42,255 bases of DNA from Bacteroidota bacterium (GCA_027622975.1 JAQBVN010000021.1:1-42255), one strand, 5' to 3'. Positions 24,920-34,832 are shown, counted from the first letter of the stretch. Numbers and translations are program-made. The notes: generated by a model from the letters alone, not told the origin.

Positions 24920-26339
24920 ACACCCTTTTGACCAAGCATTGAAGCGCACGCTGGATGGCTACCAAGCCGATGTGGCGCCAGATTGGAGTTCTTTTGAACG
25001 CACCTTGCAGGGAACGTCGGTTGCGCCTTCAGCCCAAGGTGTCAGTCGGAGTATTCATTCCTTGTCGATTGCCGCTGCCGTGGTGGCAGGAGGGGCACTG
25101 ATGTGGGTGGCCAAACCCATGGTCGAAGAGGCTCTCTCACCTGCGCCAAACCAAGGAGTCACCGCATGGGAAGGCGATGGATTGGTGTGGGGTGACGCTT
25201 CAGACGCTCAGGGGCAAGGTGGGGAAGGTGCCTTTCAAGGAGGTTACTCCGAAGAAGCCCAAACCTTTCGCGCTGCTTGGGACGATTTCATGGAGACATC
25301 CGACTTGGGTTCGCTTGGCTCAGGACTTTCTTCGACCCTCAGTGAATCGGAATTGCTCGAAATCGCGAACGCTGCAGGAAACGTTGGGCAGTTGACATCC
25401 GAAGAAAGCCGCCAGACTGAAATTCAGCCAGACGCCGACGGTGCTTCGAATCGAACGACCTCCCCAGTTGTCCATTCCAACGAGGGCAAGGATTCGGAAG
25501 GACTTTTGGCATCAGGAGACATTCGAGATGCCCAAACTGCCAACACCGACGAGGAGAAAATCCTGGCCGAATTGCCTTTCAATGCGTCGGTGAAGGAAGC
25601 ATGTCAAGGGGTCGAAGTGGCCTTCGAATTGTCCGGCATCGACCGGGCGATGAGTTTCTTGTGGAATTTTGGAGATGGCCATTTCTCGAGCGACCCTGTG
25701 CCAGTTCACCGTTTTGACCGACCCGGCACGTACGACATCACGTTGTCCGTTCGCCCGCCAGGGGAAGGCTCGATCCGCACCAGGACCATCCAGAACATGA
25801 TCACGGTGTTGCCTCGTCCAGAAGCCCAATTTTCATGGGAATTTCAGCGTTCCAAGAACAATGGCGAGGTGGTGGTGGTCCTCCAAGACCAAACTTTGGA
25901 TGCATCGTCCTCCCAGTGGGTGGTGGACGGTCAAGTGTCAAAGACCAACCGCATGGCCTTGACTGTTCCCAGGAAATATCCTGTGAATTTGGTGACGAGT
26001 AACAAGTTTGGTTGTCTGGATGATGCCAGCCACGACATTGTCATGGGGGATCGTCATGGAATTTTGGCCCAAGCGAGATTCAGCCCCAACGGCGATGGTC
26101 ATTACGACACCTTCATGCCGCATGGTTTGATCGAAATGAAAGATGCTTGGACCTTGGTTATTCATAGCCAACAAGGGGAGGAGGTCTATCGAGCCATGGA
26201 TTCGCGCCGCCCTTGGGATGGACGATTGCCATCGGGGGACTGGGCTCATGATCGGGAGGTCTTCCAATGGACCGTGACGTGCGTCTCTCAGGACGGACAG
26301 GTGCGGTTGTTCACGGACCGCTTGCGTGTGGAGCGTTGA
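24909..26339 (+). CDS. Membrane-anchored PKD/CHU_C-like protein, probable anti-sigma or sensor
   Basis: 476 residues, start overlapping the ECF sigma gene by 11 bases. Residues 1-50 are cytoplasmic, with PDWSSFERTL resembling N-termini of Bacteroidota sigma-linked membrane proteins. One transmembrane helix lies at about 52-68. An acidic, Ser/Gly-rich extracytoplasmic stretch runs to about 225. Then comes a PKD domain (FLWNFGDGHFSSD ... GTYDITLSV, about 250-285). From about 388 to the end it has ARFSPNGDGHYDTF, WTLVIHSQQGEEVY, PWDGRLPSGD and DRLRVER, i.e. a CHU_C/gliding-associated C-terminal fold normally found on T9SS cargo. Because it has an internal anchor and no signal peptide, it is unlikely to be secreted. 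Confidence 0.82.
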   Translation: MSSEHPFDQALKRTLDGYQADVAPDWSSFERTLQGTSVAPSAQGVSRSIHSLSIAAAVVAGGALMWVAKPMVEEALSPAPNQGVTAWEGDGLVWGDASDAQGQGGEGAFQGGYSEEAQTFRAAWDDFMETSDLGSLGSGLSSTLSESELLEIANAAGNVGQLTSEESRQTEIQPDADGASNRTTSPVVHSNEGKDSEGLLASGDIRDAQTANTDEEKILAELPFNASVKEACQGVEVAFELSGIDRAMSFLWNFGDGHFSSDPVPVHRFDRPGTYDITLSVRPPGEGSIRTRTIQNMITVLPRPEAQFSWEFQRSKNNGEVVVVLQDQTLDASSSQWVVDGQVSKTNRMALTVPRKYPVNLVTSNKFGCLDDASHDIVMGDRHGILAQARFSPNGDGHYDTFMPHGLIEMKDAWTLVIHSQQGEEVYRAMDSRRPWDGRLPSGDWAHDREVFQWTVTCVSQDGQVRLFTDRLRVER

Positions 26340-26415
26340 AGTTGCCCACAATTTTGTGAAAGTTCCGGTGGACATGTGCAACGCAAAGGTGGGTTTCTGG
26401 GTCTGACATTTGGCC

Positions 26416-26423
26416 TACTTTTA
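26416..26423 (+). promoter_or_regulatory. Possible -7 element before the large secreted protein
   Basis: TACTTTTA, one mismatch from TAnnTTTG, ends 24 bases before the ATG at 26447. The region could alternatively be recognised by the upstream ECF sigma factor, whose motif is unknown. Confidence 0.3.
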
Positions 26424-26446
26424 CATCTGATTGTAGCAAACCGAAC

Positions 26447-29400
26447 ATGAAGCAATTTGGTCTTTTGGGAGCTGTGCTCCTCGCTGTGTTTTCACTGTCG
26501 TGGACGACTGTCGTGTGGTCTCAAGAGGGAATTGTCATCAGCATCGACAATGGTGGTACGTATGTCGTGGATTGCGACGCTGCGGAGACCATTTATTTCA
26601 CGGATGACAACAATTTTATGACGGATTTCCAGGAACCGTATTCCAACAACGATTACACGATCACGTTGTGTCCAGGCAACCCGGGAGACGCGGTTCAGGT
26701 CAACTTTTTGGCCTTTGACTTGCAGACCAATGCCAACCCCAACAACAACGATGTTCTCGTGGCTTTCAACGGGGACAATACGGGGGCAGACATGGTGGGT
26801 ATTGGGGCTGGGAATTCGTTTGTTGGCGTGAGTATCACCGCGTCGATTGACAACCCCACGGGCTGTGTGACATTTCAGTTCAATGTGAACAACAACGCCA
26901 CGGGTGGGGATGTCGGTTGGGTGGCCGAGGTGAGTTGTGTGACGCCTTGTTCGTATCCCGAGGCGGGCATTTCATTGGTCAGTCCACCCCCTTTTCCGGA
27001 CAACCCCATCAGCGTGGGTTTGTGTCCTGATGAAGCCGTGACGTTCAATGCCAGTGGGTCCTCACCTGGGGCCCCTGAGTTCCCGGTTGATTCGTTGATT
27101 TGGAACTGGGGTGATGGAACGGTGGAAATCACGGCCGTGTCGGATGGATGGCAGCAAAGTCACAGTTACAGCGAACCCGGTGAATACATCGTCACCTTGG
27201 TGGTCCAGGACATCAACGAATGCAACAGCACCAACCTGTTTCCACACCAAGTCCTGGTCTCGACCATTCCCATCTTCAATGCTGACTTTTCATCTCCGTT
27301 GTGTGAGGACGCTCCGGGATTTTTGAACGGGGATCCTGTGCAGAGCATCACCTGGACTGCGCTGCCGCCAGTAGGTGTTTCTGAGCTCGCCGACCTGCCA
27401 GATGCCACTGGGGTGGCATTCACATCGGAGTTGTTCATTGACTTCTTCGATACGGACCAAGTGCTCGAGGATTGCGACGACATTGAATTGATCACCGCCA
27501 ACATCGAACACAGCTTCATTGGTGACTTGAGTTTTTGGATCACGTGTCCAGATGGTACGGAGGTCGTTCTGATGGAAAATGGAGCCTCTGGTGGCCCAGA
27601 CCCCAATGGATGCACGCCCAATGACTTGGGGGGTAATGATCTTGGAATTGTGGATGTGGAGGGTTGGAATTACTCATGGAACATGGATGCCGAATGGGTG
27701 CTCGATGATGCCAACAACCCCAATGCTGGCAACCCAATGCCGGCGGGTACCTACCTTCCTTGCGGAGATTTGTGTGACTTTGTCGGATGTCCTCTCAATG
27801 GGATTTGGACTTTCAATGTCATCGACCAATGGGCTGCCGATAACGGTACGCTTTTCGAATGGGGCATTGACTTCAATCCCAACATTGTTCCTGGCATCAC
27901 CACCTTCACTCCAGTGATTGGCATGGGGGCGGATTCCTCATATTGGCATCCTGTGGGGGACTTAAACAATATACTGAACACCAATGACTTGGGTGTGGTC
28001 AACGTCAGTCCAGATGCGAACTACGTGGATTTGATGTTCCCAGATCCAGGAACCTTCGAGTTTGGGTACGTCGTGACCAACAATTTTGGTTGCTCTTGGG
28101 ACACGACTGTGGTTGTGGAGGTGATTGAAAACCCTGGCACGTTCATTTCTGCAGGTCCAGACCAAATTTTCTGCAACAACCCTGTGCAACTGTTGGGCAG
28201 CTTAGACAACGGTGGATTAACAAGTTGTGGCAATTCAGCGGGTTCCGAGACGTATTGCTACGGGGCCAACGACAACACCATCTTCAACTATTGTCCGGAC
28301 AATCCAGGAGATGGCACCATGATGACAATCAGCTTCAGCGCCGGACAAATGGAAGCGGGATGGGACTTTGTCACAGTGTACGATGGTGCCAATGCTACGG
28401 GCCCGGTGCTGGCTCAATTGGATGCTGTTTTCGCAGGTCAATCCTTCACAGCATCCAACCCCAATGGGTGCATTTCATTTCAATTCAGTGCTGATGGCGG
28501 TTGTGACTGCGCAGGATTCTGCAATTTTCAACCCATCGAGTGGTGTGTGAGTTGTGCTGGAGACCCGAGTGCTTGTGGTTATGATTGGCTGTGGGAACCT
28601 GCGGATTATTTGGATGACCCCACGAGCCCTCAGCCCACGGTGTTGGACTTCGATGGTGCTCCCATTGAATACACCCTGTATGTTGAACCCGTTGGGTTTG
28701 ACAACTGTCAAGCCGTGGCCACAGTGATGGTTGAACCTGGATTTGATTACATCGTTGAAAGCCTTCAACCTTCTTGTTTTGCGAACGATGGTGTCATCAG
28801 TGTCGAAGTGTTTGAAGATGCCAACGACCCTGAAGGACCATTCACGATCCAATTGTATGAGGAATTGGCAAGCGGGCCCGTCTTGATCGAGGAGCTGGTC
28901 TGGGACAACGTGTCAGATTTCTATTACAACAATTTGGAACCGGGTGAATTCACTGTTGTGGTGTTCAACAGTCAAGGCTGTGTGTACAACCAAACTGTGA
29001 TGATGGAAGATCCGCTTCCTTTGTCTTTGAACGTCCCCAACGTTCAGTCGATCTGTCAGGGAGGACTGGCGACGTTGCAGGTAAGTTCCCCGCAGGATCC
29101 TCTCAATGTCTGGACTTACATCTGGGACAATGGATTGCCAAACGGTCCAGTGCAACAGGTAAGTCCTGGAACGTCCACCGTGTACACGGTCCAAGGATTT
29201 GATATCAATGGGTGTCCTACGCCAGAATACCAGGTGGGGGTGAATGTATTGCCTGGATTGAATGCGGATTTGGTGGCTTCTGATTTTCTATGCAGCGGAG
29301 AAGATGCCTATTTGGACGCGTCTGCTTCTTTTGGTGGAAGTGGAACAGGGTACACCTACCTCTGGACGTTTGAAGGAGCCGTGATCGACGAGGACGAAGA

Positions 29401-30319
29401 ATCCATTTGGACAACTCCTCCTTCTTCAGGGGAATACTGCGTGACCGTCACGGATGACTGCGAAACGCCACCCAGCACGACATGTGCAGAGGTGGTCTTG
29501 GAAACGCCTGTGGCCATTGCATTTTCATCGGACACGACGGAGGCCTGTGGAACAGGAACCTTCTTGTTCACCAACGAGACCAACCCAGGATTGATTTCAT
29601 CCAACTTGTGGGAGTTTGGTGACAACACCTATTCGGATGAGAGCAACACAGTGAAGACGTTCGACAGTCCAGGTTTCTATGATGTGACGCTCCATGTGGT
29701 GTCCCTGGCAGGTGGATGTGATTACTCGTTGACGCAAGAATCTTACATCTTTGTGTATCCCATTCCCAATGTGGGATTCTACGCAGGGCCTCAACCTGCA
29801 CGGGTTCCGGAAACGGAGATCCAATTCACGGGTTACAGTGATGCCAGTGTGACATCTTGGCTTTGGACATTCAATGTATTTAACCCACTCGGCTTCTCTG
29901 TCTCCCAATCTCCAACCTTTCAATTCCCTCAAGATGTTGGAGGGTCTTATCCGGTTCAACTCACCATCACCGATGCGCAAGGTTGTACCAACACGGTGAC
30001 TGAGGTTGTTGAGATCAAGGACATTTTCAACCTGTTCATTCCTACATCGTTCACACCCAACAATGACGGAACCAACGATGCGTTCTTCATCCAAGGAACG
30101 GACATTGATCCTGATCGGTTTGAGTTTGAAATCTACAACCGCTGGGGAGAGGTCATCTGGGAAACCACCGATCCAACAGATGCTTGGTATGGGCAAGTCG
30201 GAGAAGAGGGGCTGCACTATGTGCCCAACGGACCTTATGCCTACCGTGTGGAAGTGCATAGTTTGGAGGATGAGAGTTACCGCAAGGAAGTGTTTGGTGT
30301 GGTGATGATCATTCGCTGA
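26447..30319 (+). CDS. Giant secreted CUB/PKD/P-domain protein with T9SS type B signal
   Basis: 1290 residues. Signal peptide (1-25). A CUB-like domain at about 44-165 is followed by PKD at 200-275 (SLIWNWGDGT, SYSEPGEYIVTLVV) and a proprotein-convertase P domain at about 317-480 (IEHSFIGDLSFWITCPDGT, GIWTFNVIDQW). A second CUB lies at about 595-705 (SFSAGQMEAGWDFVTVYDG). SprB-like and PKD modules follow (LWEFGDNTYSDE near 1052, TSWLWTFNVFNP near 1136). It ends in a CHU_C type B sorting domain (1190-1290: FIPTSFTPNNDGTNDAFF, IYNRWGEVIWET, YRVEVHS). It is expected to be exported by T9SS as an adhesin or gliding-associated surface protein. It ends at an intrinsic terminator and lies 107 bases after the CHU_C membrane protein. 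Confidence 0.93.
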   Translation: MKQFGLLGAVLLAVFSLSWTTVVWSQEGIVISIDNGGTYVVDCDAAETIYFTDDNNFMTDFQEPYSNNDYTITLCPGNPGDAVQVNFLAFDLQTNANPNNNDVLVAFNGDNTGADMVGIGAGNSFVGVSITASIDNPTGCVTFQFNVNNNATGGDVGWVAEVSCVTPCSYPEAGISLVSPPPFPDNPISVGLCPDEAVTFNASGSSPGAPEFPVDSLIWNWGDGTVEITAVSDGWQQSHSYSEPGEYIVTLVVQDINECNSTNLFPHQVLVSTIPIFNADFSSPLCEDAPGFLNGDPVQSITWTALPPVGVSELADLPDATGVAFTSELFIDFFDTDQVLEDCDDIELITANIEHSFIGDLSFWITCPDGTEVVLMENGASGGPDPNGCTPNDLGGNDLGIVDVEGWNYSWNMDAEWVLDDANNPNAGNPMPAGTYLPCGDLCDFVGCPLNGIWTFNVIDQWAADNGTLFEWGIDFNPNIVPGITTFTPVIGMGADSSYWHPVGDLNNILNTNDLGVVNVSPDANYVDLMFPDPGTFEFGYVVTNNFGCSWDTTVVVEVIENPGTFISAGPDQIFCNNPVQLLGSLDNGGLTSCGNSAGSETYCYGANDNTIFNYCPDNPGDGTMMTISFSAGQMEAGWDFVTVYDGANATGPVLAQLDAVFAGQSFTASNPNGCISFQFSADGGCDCAGFCNFQPIEWCVSCAGDPSACGYDWLWEPADYLDDPTSPQPTVLDFDGAPIEYTLYVEPVGFDNCQAVATVMVEPGFDYIVESLQPSCFANDGVISVEVFEDANDPEGPFTIQLYEELASGPVLIEELVWDNVSDFYYNNLEPGEFTVVVFNSQGCVYNQTVMMEDPLPLSLNVPNVQSICQGGLATLQVSSPQDPLNVWTYIWDNGLPNGPVQQVSPGTSTVYTVQGFDINGCPTPEYQVGVNVLPGLNADLVASDFLCSGEDAYLDASASFGGSGTGYTYLWTFEGAVIDEDEESIWTTPPSSGEYCVTVTDDCETPPSTTCAEVVLETPVAIAFSSDTTEACGTGTFLFTNETNPGLISSNLWEFGDNTYSDESNTVKTFDSPGFYDVTLHVVSLAGGCDYSLTQESYIFVYPIPNVGFYAGPQPARVPETEIQFTGYSDASVTSWLWTFNVFNPLGFSVSQSPTFQFPQDVGGSYPVQLTITDAQGCTNTVTEVVEIKDIFNLFIPTSFTPNNDGTNDAFFIQGTDIDPDRFEFEIYNRWGEVIWETTDPTDAWYGQVGEEGLHYVPNGPYAYRVEVHSLEDESYRKEVFGVVMIIR

Positions 30320-30342
30320 TTGGACGGTTGTTTTTGACCAGC

Positions 30343-30370
30343 AAAAAGGCACCCTAGAGGTGCCTTTTTT
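30343..30370 (+). terminator. Intrinsic terminator after the large secreted protein
   Basis: AAAAAGGCACC (30343-30353) pairs perfectly with GGTGCCTTTTT (30359-30369) around CTAGA, followed by another T. It can work on both strands and also serves the converging M1 peptidase gene. Confidence 0.9.
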
Positions 30371-30436
30371 GATGAGTGAATTGGAAGAGACCCGACAAAG
30401 GAGCTCAGTTCTTCAGCGGCAGAATCAGCGAGGACG

Positions 30437-30480
30437 CTGGGTTTCAGGCAGCAGAATTTCGGATGAAACTGGGTTTCAGG
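30437..30480. repeat. 12-base direct repeat around an M1 peptidase stop codon
   Basis: CTGGGTTTCAGG occurs at 30437-30448 and 30469-30480, a 32-base period. The second copy includes the stop codon of the minus-strand M1 peptidase (30476-30478). It is probably a small duplication. Confidence 0.4.
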
Positions 30481-32350
30481 GTTGGTTGACAGATTTCCAA
30501 TCGAGCATGGCGTCGATGGTGCCGATGGACACGCTGTGGTAGTTAGGTCTGGCTTCGGTGTAAATCGAATGAGCCATGTCGGCCAAGTTCGATTCAATCA
30601 TTGCTGCGTAGAGTGGAGTCAAGAATTTTCGCCTTCCTACATGGACCAAAAAAGTTCGCAAGCGGTCGTAGGCTGGTTCATGCTTGCTGCGAATGCATTG
30701 CTCGAGCCAGGCAAAGAGGATCTCATTGTTCCCCGTGGTATTGATGTCCCATGATGCGTCCAATTCCGCCATGCGCGATGCTGGTGTGTCATCGGGAATG
30801 TTGGATAGGAAGCGATAACGCTCTTGATACATCCAGTCGTTCCACGGGAGTGCTGAAGTGACAACGCTTCCATTCACCCATCCTTGGAGTGCAGCATCTA
30901 CACGTTCGATGCGGGAACTTGAGACTTGGGGGCAGTTGTCAGGCAAGCCGGGTCCATCCACCCATGCTTGCACTTGGACAGTTTGGCGCAATTCCTCCGT
31001 GTTGAGAAGATGCTCCTCGAGGTAAGACAAGAATTGATCTGTGTGCATCACCGAGAAGGCATGACTGGTGAAATAATCTTTCAAAAAGGCATCGAATACT
31101 TCTCGACCCACGGTTTCCTCGATCAATCGCAAGAAAAAGTAGCCTTTGTCATAGGCAATGGCCGTCATGCCATCATCAGGATCTCGGTCTTTCAAATGCA
31201 ATCTGAGGTGCGTGTCGTTGGGATTGACATCCATGATGGCGTCCACTTCATCCACTAACCCCTGATAACTCAGAGTGCTGAGCATTTCACTGATTTCTCT
31301 GCCATAGACGGATTCCATGATACGTTGCTCGAAATACACGGTGAACCCTTCATTCAGCCAGAAGTCGTCCCATGTTGCGTTGGTCACCAAATTCCCACTC
31401 CAACTGTGCGCCAATTCATGGGCAACCAAGGACACCAAGCTGCGATCCCCTGCGATGATGGTGGGTGTGGCGAAGGTGAGACGTGGATTTTCCATGCCGC
31501 CAAAAGGGAACGCGGCAGGAAGAACGAGCAAATCATAGCGTTCCCAGGCATAGGTTCCGTACAGGGATTCAGCAGCGGACAGCATGTCTTCCATCTCGGC
31601 GAATTCGAAGGCCGCGGCCTCAATCAAATCGGGTGTCGCATACACCCCCGTATGCTCGCCAACGCTCCTGAATTCCACATCACCAACAGCCAAGGCCAAC
31701 AGATAGGAGGGTATGGGTTGGTTCATTTCAAAATGGTAACGACCATCATCGGCTTTGGTCGTCGGATTGACGGCGCTCATCAAGGCCATCAAGTCGGATC
31801 GCACTTCCACATCTGCGGAGTACGTGAATCGAATTCCTGGGCTGTCTTGACATGGGATCCACGTTCTCGCCAAGATGGCCTGACTTTGGGTGAACAGAAA
31901 AGGCTTGTCGCCATCCACCCACAGAAAGGCAGCCGCATCTTGAGACGTTGTGTAATCTATGCTGATTTGCTTATGATGCCCTTGGATTGGAATGCTCAGT
32001 GGCTGACCGATGAAAGGTTGATTGGGACCAAGTTCAAATTCCACCATCTCGCCATCCACTCGAACTTCATGGATGGTGAGATCTCGGATGTCCAGCATGA
32101 CTCTTTGGGCGTCTGCATCGACGTCGAGATCGTACGTTGCTGTGGCGACAATTTGTTTGCGGTCAAAGTCGACCTTGGCCTGCCAATTCAAATGCGTGGT
32201 TACAGCTTCTTGAGGCCTGCTGTAGCTGTGGTAATCGGTGGCGCGTTTCATGTCAAGGATGGTGTCAGGGTTACGAGGAGTGGAGGAGGGCTGGCAACCC
32301 AACCAAGAGATCAAGGCTGTGAAGCAGGCCGCTGCAAAGAGTCGGTTCAT
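30476..32350 (-). CDS. M1 family aminopeptidase, LTA4-hydrolase-like lipoprotein
   Basis: 624 residues from ATG 32350; the frame extends upstream only as antisense to bioY. Signal peptide with lipobox ISWLGC (Cys 19). M1 metallopeptidase: the exopeptidase motif GGMENP (284-289) and the zinc site HELAHSW (311-317) with Glu 334 in NEGFT. The C-terminal helical domain (about 480-624) matches the leukotriene-A4-hydrolase subfamily. It is expected to trim N-terminal residues from peptides in the periplasm. It is the last gene of the TPR-ribH-M1-bioY-M1 run, 62 bases after bioY. Confidence 0.94.
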   Translation of the reverse strand: MNRLFAAACFTALISWLGCQPSSTPRNPDTILDMKRATDYHSYSRPQEAVTTHLNWQAKVDFDRKQIVATATYDLDVDADAQRVMLDIRDLTIHEVRVDGEMVEFELGPNQPFIGQPLSIPIQGHHKQISIDYTTSQDAAAFLWVDGDKPFLFTQSQAILARTWIPCQDSPGIRFTYSADVEVRSDLMALMSAVNPTTKADDGRYHFEMNQPIPSYLLALAVGDVEFRSVGEHTGVYATPDLIEAAAFEFAEMEDMLSAAESLYGTYAWERYDLLVLPAAFPFGGMENPRLTFATPTIIAGDRSLVSLVAHELAHSWSGNLVTNATWDDFWLNEGFTVYFEQRIMESVYGREISEMLSTLSYQGLVDEVDAIMDVNPNDTHLRLHLKDRDPDDGMTAIAYDKGYFFLRLIEETVGREVFDAFLKDYFTSHAFSVMHTDQFLSYLEEHLLNTEELRQTVQVQAWVDGPGLPDNCPQVSSSRIERVDAALQGWVNGSVVTSALPWNDWMYQERYRFLSNIPDDTPASRMAELDASWDINTTGNNEILFAWLEQCIRSKHEPAYDRLRTFLVHVGRRKFLTPLYAAMIESNLADMAHSIYTEARPNYHSVSIGTIDAMLDWKSVNQP

Positions 32351-32412
32351 GCCGTGAAGATTTTGAATGGGACAAGGTAGGGAGGCACGGGCAATTCCAT
32401 GGGAGGACGACT

Positions 32413-32988
32413 TCAATCGACGCCATCCTGTGAAGGGGAGCGACGTTCCAACAAGCGCCCTACGAAAACCACAAGGAGGGTTCCCAAGGCAGACTTGACA
32501 AAGACCGCGGGCATCAAGCCCTTCACGGTTTCCGTCCAAGAGGCCTCGACCGGCATGATTCCGCGCTGCCAGGCCAGTCCGAGAACCAAGAGGATTCCAT
32601 GGCCAAGGAGCATCAACAAGGCTGCTGTACCGTAGCGGAACCGCTTGGCTCTTTCGGCCAGGGCGCCTACGACGAGGGAGGCGATCAGAAAGGCCCAGAG
32701 AAAGCCTGCTGTGGACCCCGTGAAATGAACCCACCCATGGGACCCCCCAGCGAAGACAGGCAATCCGATGCCTCCTGCCAAGAGATAAAGCAGGACAGCG
32801 AGCGTACCCACCTTCCAACCCCAAAGAACAGCCCACAGCAAAATCACGAGGCTCTGGGGTGTGATGGGGATCGCCCCCTCGAGATGCCATACATGGGGAG
32901 ATGCAAGCCCCATGACAATCGCACCCATGCATGAAGCAAGGACCAAGGACCAGCGTCCCATCCAAGTTGGGAGGCATGCAAAAAACAT
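32413..32988 (-). CDS. bioY: Biotin transporter substrate-binding subunit BioY
   Basis: 191 residues, the size of BioY, the S component of an energy-coupling-factor transporter for biotin. Six hydrophobic segments are visible, with the family signatures PITPQSLVILLWAVLWG, LYLLAGGIGLPVFAGGSHG and FTGSTAGFLWAF. The ATG shares one base with the upstream M1 peptidase stop (TGATG), so translation is coupled. No EcfA/EcfT genes are nearby; solitary BioY or a shared energising module are both possible. Physiologically it matches the biotin-dependent carboxylase at 19609-21147. Confidence 0.93.
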   Translation of the reverse strand: MFFACLPTWMGRWSLVLASCMGAIVMGLASPHVWHLEGAIPITPQSLVILLWAVLWGWKVGTLAVLLYLLAGGIGLPVFAGGSHGWVHFTGSTAGFLWAFLIASLVVGALAERAKRFRYGTAALLMLLGHGILLVLGLAWQRGIMPVEASWTETVKGLMPAVFVKSALGTLLVVFVGRLLERRSPSQDGVD

Positions 32989-34832
32989 CAGTGGGACTGG
33001 TGAGCCTCCTGGGCCTTGGTCAAATCAAACTCGATGACGTTGTTGTCTCGATGAATGTCAGCTTGGAGTTGTTCAGGGTCGAGCTCGACCTTGACAGCGC
33101 GCAGGTTGTGCGTGGGGAGGGTCAATTGATAGGTTGGATCAACCCAAGGCCAATCCTGGCCAAGGATTTCTCCTTCCCCAAGAGAACGATGTCCTCGCAT
33201 CATCACCAAGGGAATGTGCACCAGGGTGGCAGTACCATCCTCCCAAGTGACCTTCACGTCTTGAGGCATTGGCATGTTGGCACGGCGAGAGAGGGAGATG
33301 TTCAACGCATCTCCATCCGCAACTACCGATTCAACTGCGTAATCAATTGCGTCCGTGGTGTGCATCATGTACTGGAAATACCAATCCAGTTCAAGACCAC
33401 TTTCACGCTCCATGACACGCTTGAAATCATGAGGTCCGGGGTGTTTGAAAGACCATTCCTTGAAATAGGTGCGCATGCCGTTGTCGCGGACATCGGTGCC
33501 CACGACGGCACCTAATTGCTCCACCAAAACTTCACCCTTGCTGTAAGCGGCCACGCCATAAGCCCGGTTGGTTTTGTAGTGATCAGCATGCGTAATCAAG
33601 GGTTCTTCGTTGCCGCTGAGATGCTGGTTGATGTAACCGGCGTATGCCCATTGATGCGGATTGGACTCAGGCTTCATCGGATCGGCAAACAAGTGGGCCA
33701 TGCAACGAGATTCAGCCCAGGAAGTGAATCCTTCGTCCATCCATTCGTGCAGGCTCTCGTTGGAAGCCACCACGGCTTGGAACCAGCTGTGAGCCATCTC
33801 ATGAACCGTGACCCCAACCAAGCTTCGAAGCGATCGCCCGCCAGTGATGAGCGTGAGCATGGGGTATTCCATGCCACCGTCTCCTCCCTGAACGATGCTG
33901 TATTCGGGGTAGGGATATTTTCCGATGTCTTGATTGATGTAGGCCATGGCACGAGCAGCGTAGTCGGCCAAAGCCGTCCAATTGCTGTCAATCTCTGGAT
34001 TGGCCTGATGGACCAAACGCATCGTGATTCCATCCACTTCCACAGCCTCTTCGATGAAATCGGGATCCGCAGCCCACGCAAAATCAATGACGTTGGCGGC
34101 TTTGTAGCGATGCGCAACGCCGGGTGTTCCGTCGGGGAGGGTGATTGACCTTTGGGATGTATTGACACCTGTGGCAGCGACACCATAGCCCGCAGGAACT
34201 TGCAAGATGACGTCGTAGTTTCCCCAAACGCCATGAAACTCTCGGCCGATGTAAGGATTGCTGTGCCATCCGTGGTGGTCGAATTCGCATAGCTTGGGGT
34301 ACCATTGGGTCATGCTGTACTCAACGCCCTCTTGATTCATCCATCCTGACCGGCGGATTTGACGTGGCACTTGCGCCTTCCAAGCAAGCTCAAACGAAAC
34401 GGACTTCCCCGGCCGCAGAGGCTTTGGGAGGATCACCTCAAGGATGGTACCGTCCTCCAGAAAATCGACTTCCGTTCCATCGACCTTGACAGACTCAATG
34501 CGCTGCCAACCCCATTCATCTTCAGGAAGTTCCACAATGCGGCTTCCCACGCGACGATCTGGATCTGAAATGGTCCGAGATCGCACATCCATCATGCTTC
34601 CAGGTTGAAAGGCATTGAAGAACAAATGCCAAAACACCTTGTTCAACGTTTCAGGACTTCGATTGATGTAAGTCACCACCATCGCCCCCTCGTATTGGTG
34701 GTTAGCCGTGTCGAGGACGATGTTCATGTTGTAGTCGGCCGTTTGTTGCCATCCAGGATATTGAGCGGAACAAACAGTGAAAAGCCCCATGAACAGGGAC
34801 GCGGTGAGGAAATACAAACGAAAATGGCTCAT
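32988..34832 (-). CDS. M1 family metallopeptidase, secreted
   Basis: 614 residues from ATG 34832 (ATG 34838 would add two). Signal peptide MSHFRLYFLTASLFMGLFTVCSA. Zinc site HEMAHSW (344-350) with Glu 367 in DEGFTSW at the M1 spacing of 18. The upstream exopeptidase motif is GGMEYP (319-324). The N-terminal beta domain has VFWHLFFNAFQPGSM, typical of Bacteroidota M1 peptidases. No T9SS tail is visible. It lies 10 bases after ribH and overlaps bioY by one base. It is only distantly similar to the second M1 peptidase of the operon. Confidence 0.93.
   Translation of the reverse strand: MSHFRLYFLTASLFMGLFTVCSAQYPGWQQTADYNMNIVLDTANHQYEGAMVVTYINRSPETLNKVFWHLFFNAFQPGSMMDVRSRTISDPDRRVGSRIVELPEDEWGWQRIESVKVDGTEVDFLEDGTILEVILPKPLRPGKSVSFELAWKAQVPRQIRRSGWMNQEGVEYSMTQWYPKLCEFDHHGWHSNPYIGREFHGVWGNYDVILQVPAGYGVAATGVNTSQRSITLPDGTPGVAHRYKAANVIDFAWAADPDFIEEAVEVDGITMRLVHQANPEIDSNWTALADYAARAMAYINQDIGKYPYPEYSIVQGGDGGMEYPMLTLITGGRSLRSLVGVTVHEMAHSWFQAVVASNESLHEWMDEGFTSWAESRCMAHLFADPMKPESNPHQWAYAGYINQHLSGNEEPLITHADHYKTNRAYGVAAYSKGEVLVEQLGAVVGTDVRDNGMRTYFKEWSFKHPGPHDFKRVMERESGLELDWYFQYMMHTTDAIDYAVESVVADGDALNISLSRRANMPMPQDVKVTWEDGTATLVHIPLVMMRGHRSLGEGEILGQDWPWVDPTYQLTLPTHNLRAVKVELDPEQLQADIHRDNNVIEFDLTKAQEAHQSH

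Noticed and set aside
31325-32380. 351-codon plus-strand open frame
   Set aside because: Antisense to an M1 peptidase with intact zinc motifs; no independent support.
32351-32977. Upstream extension of the second M1 peptidase frame
   Set aside because: It overlaps bioY in another frame; signal peptide and lipobox place the start at 32350.
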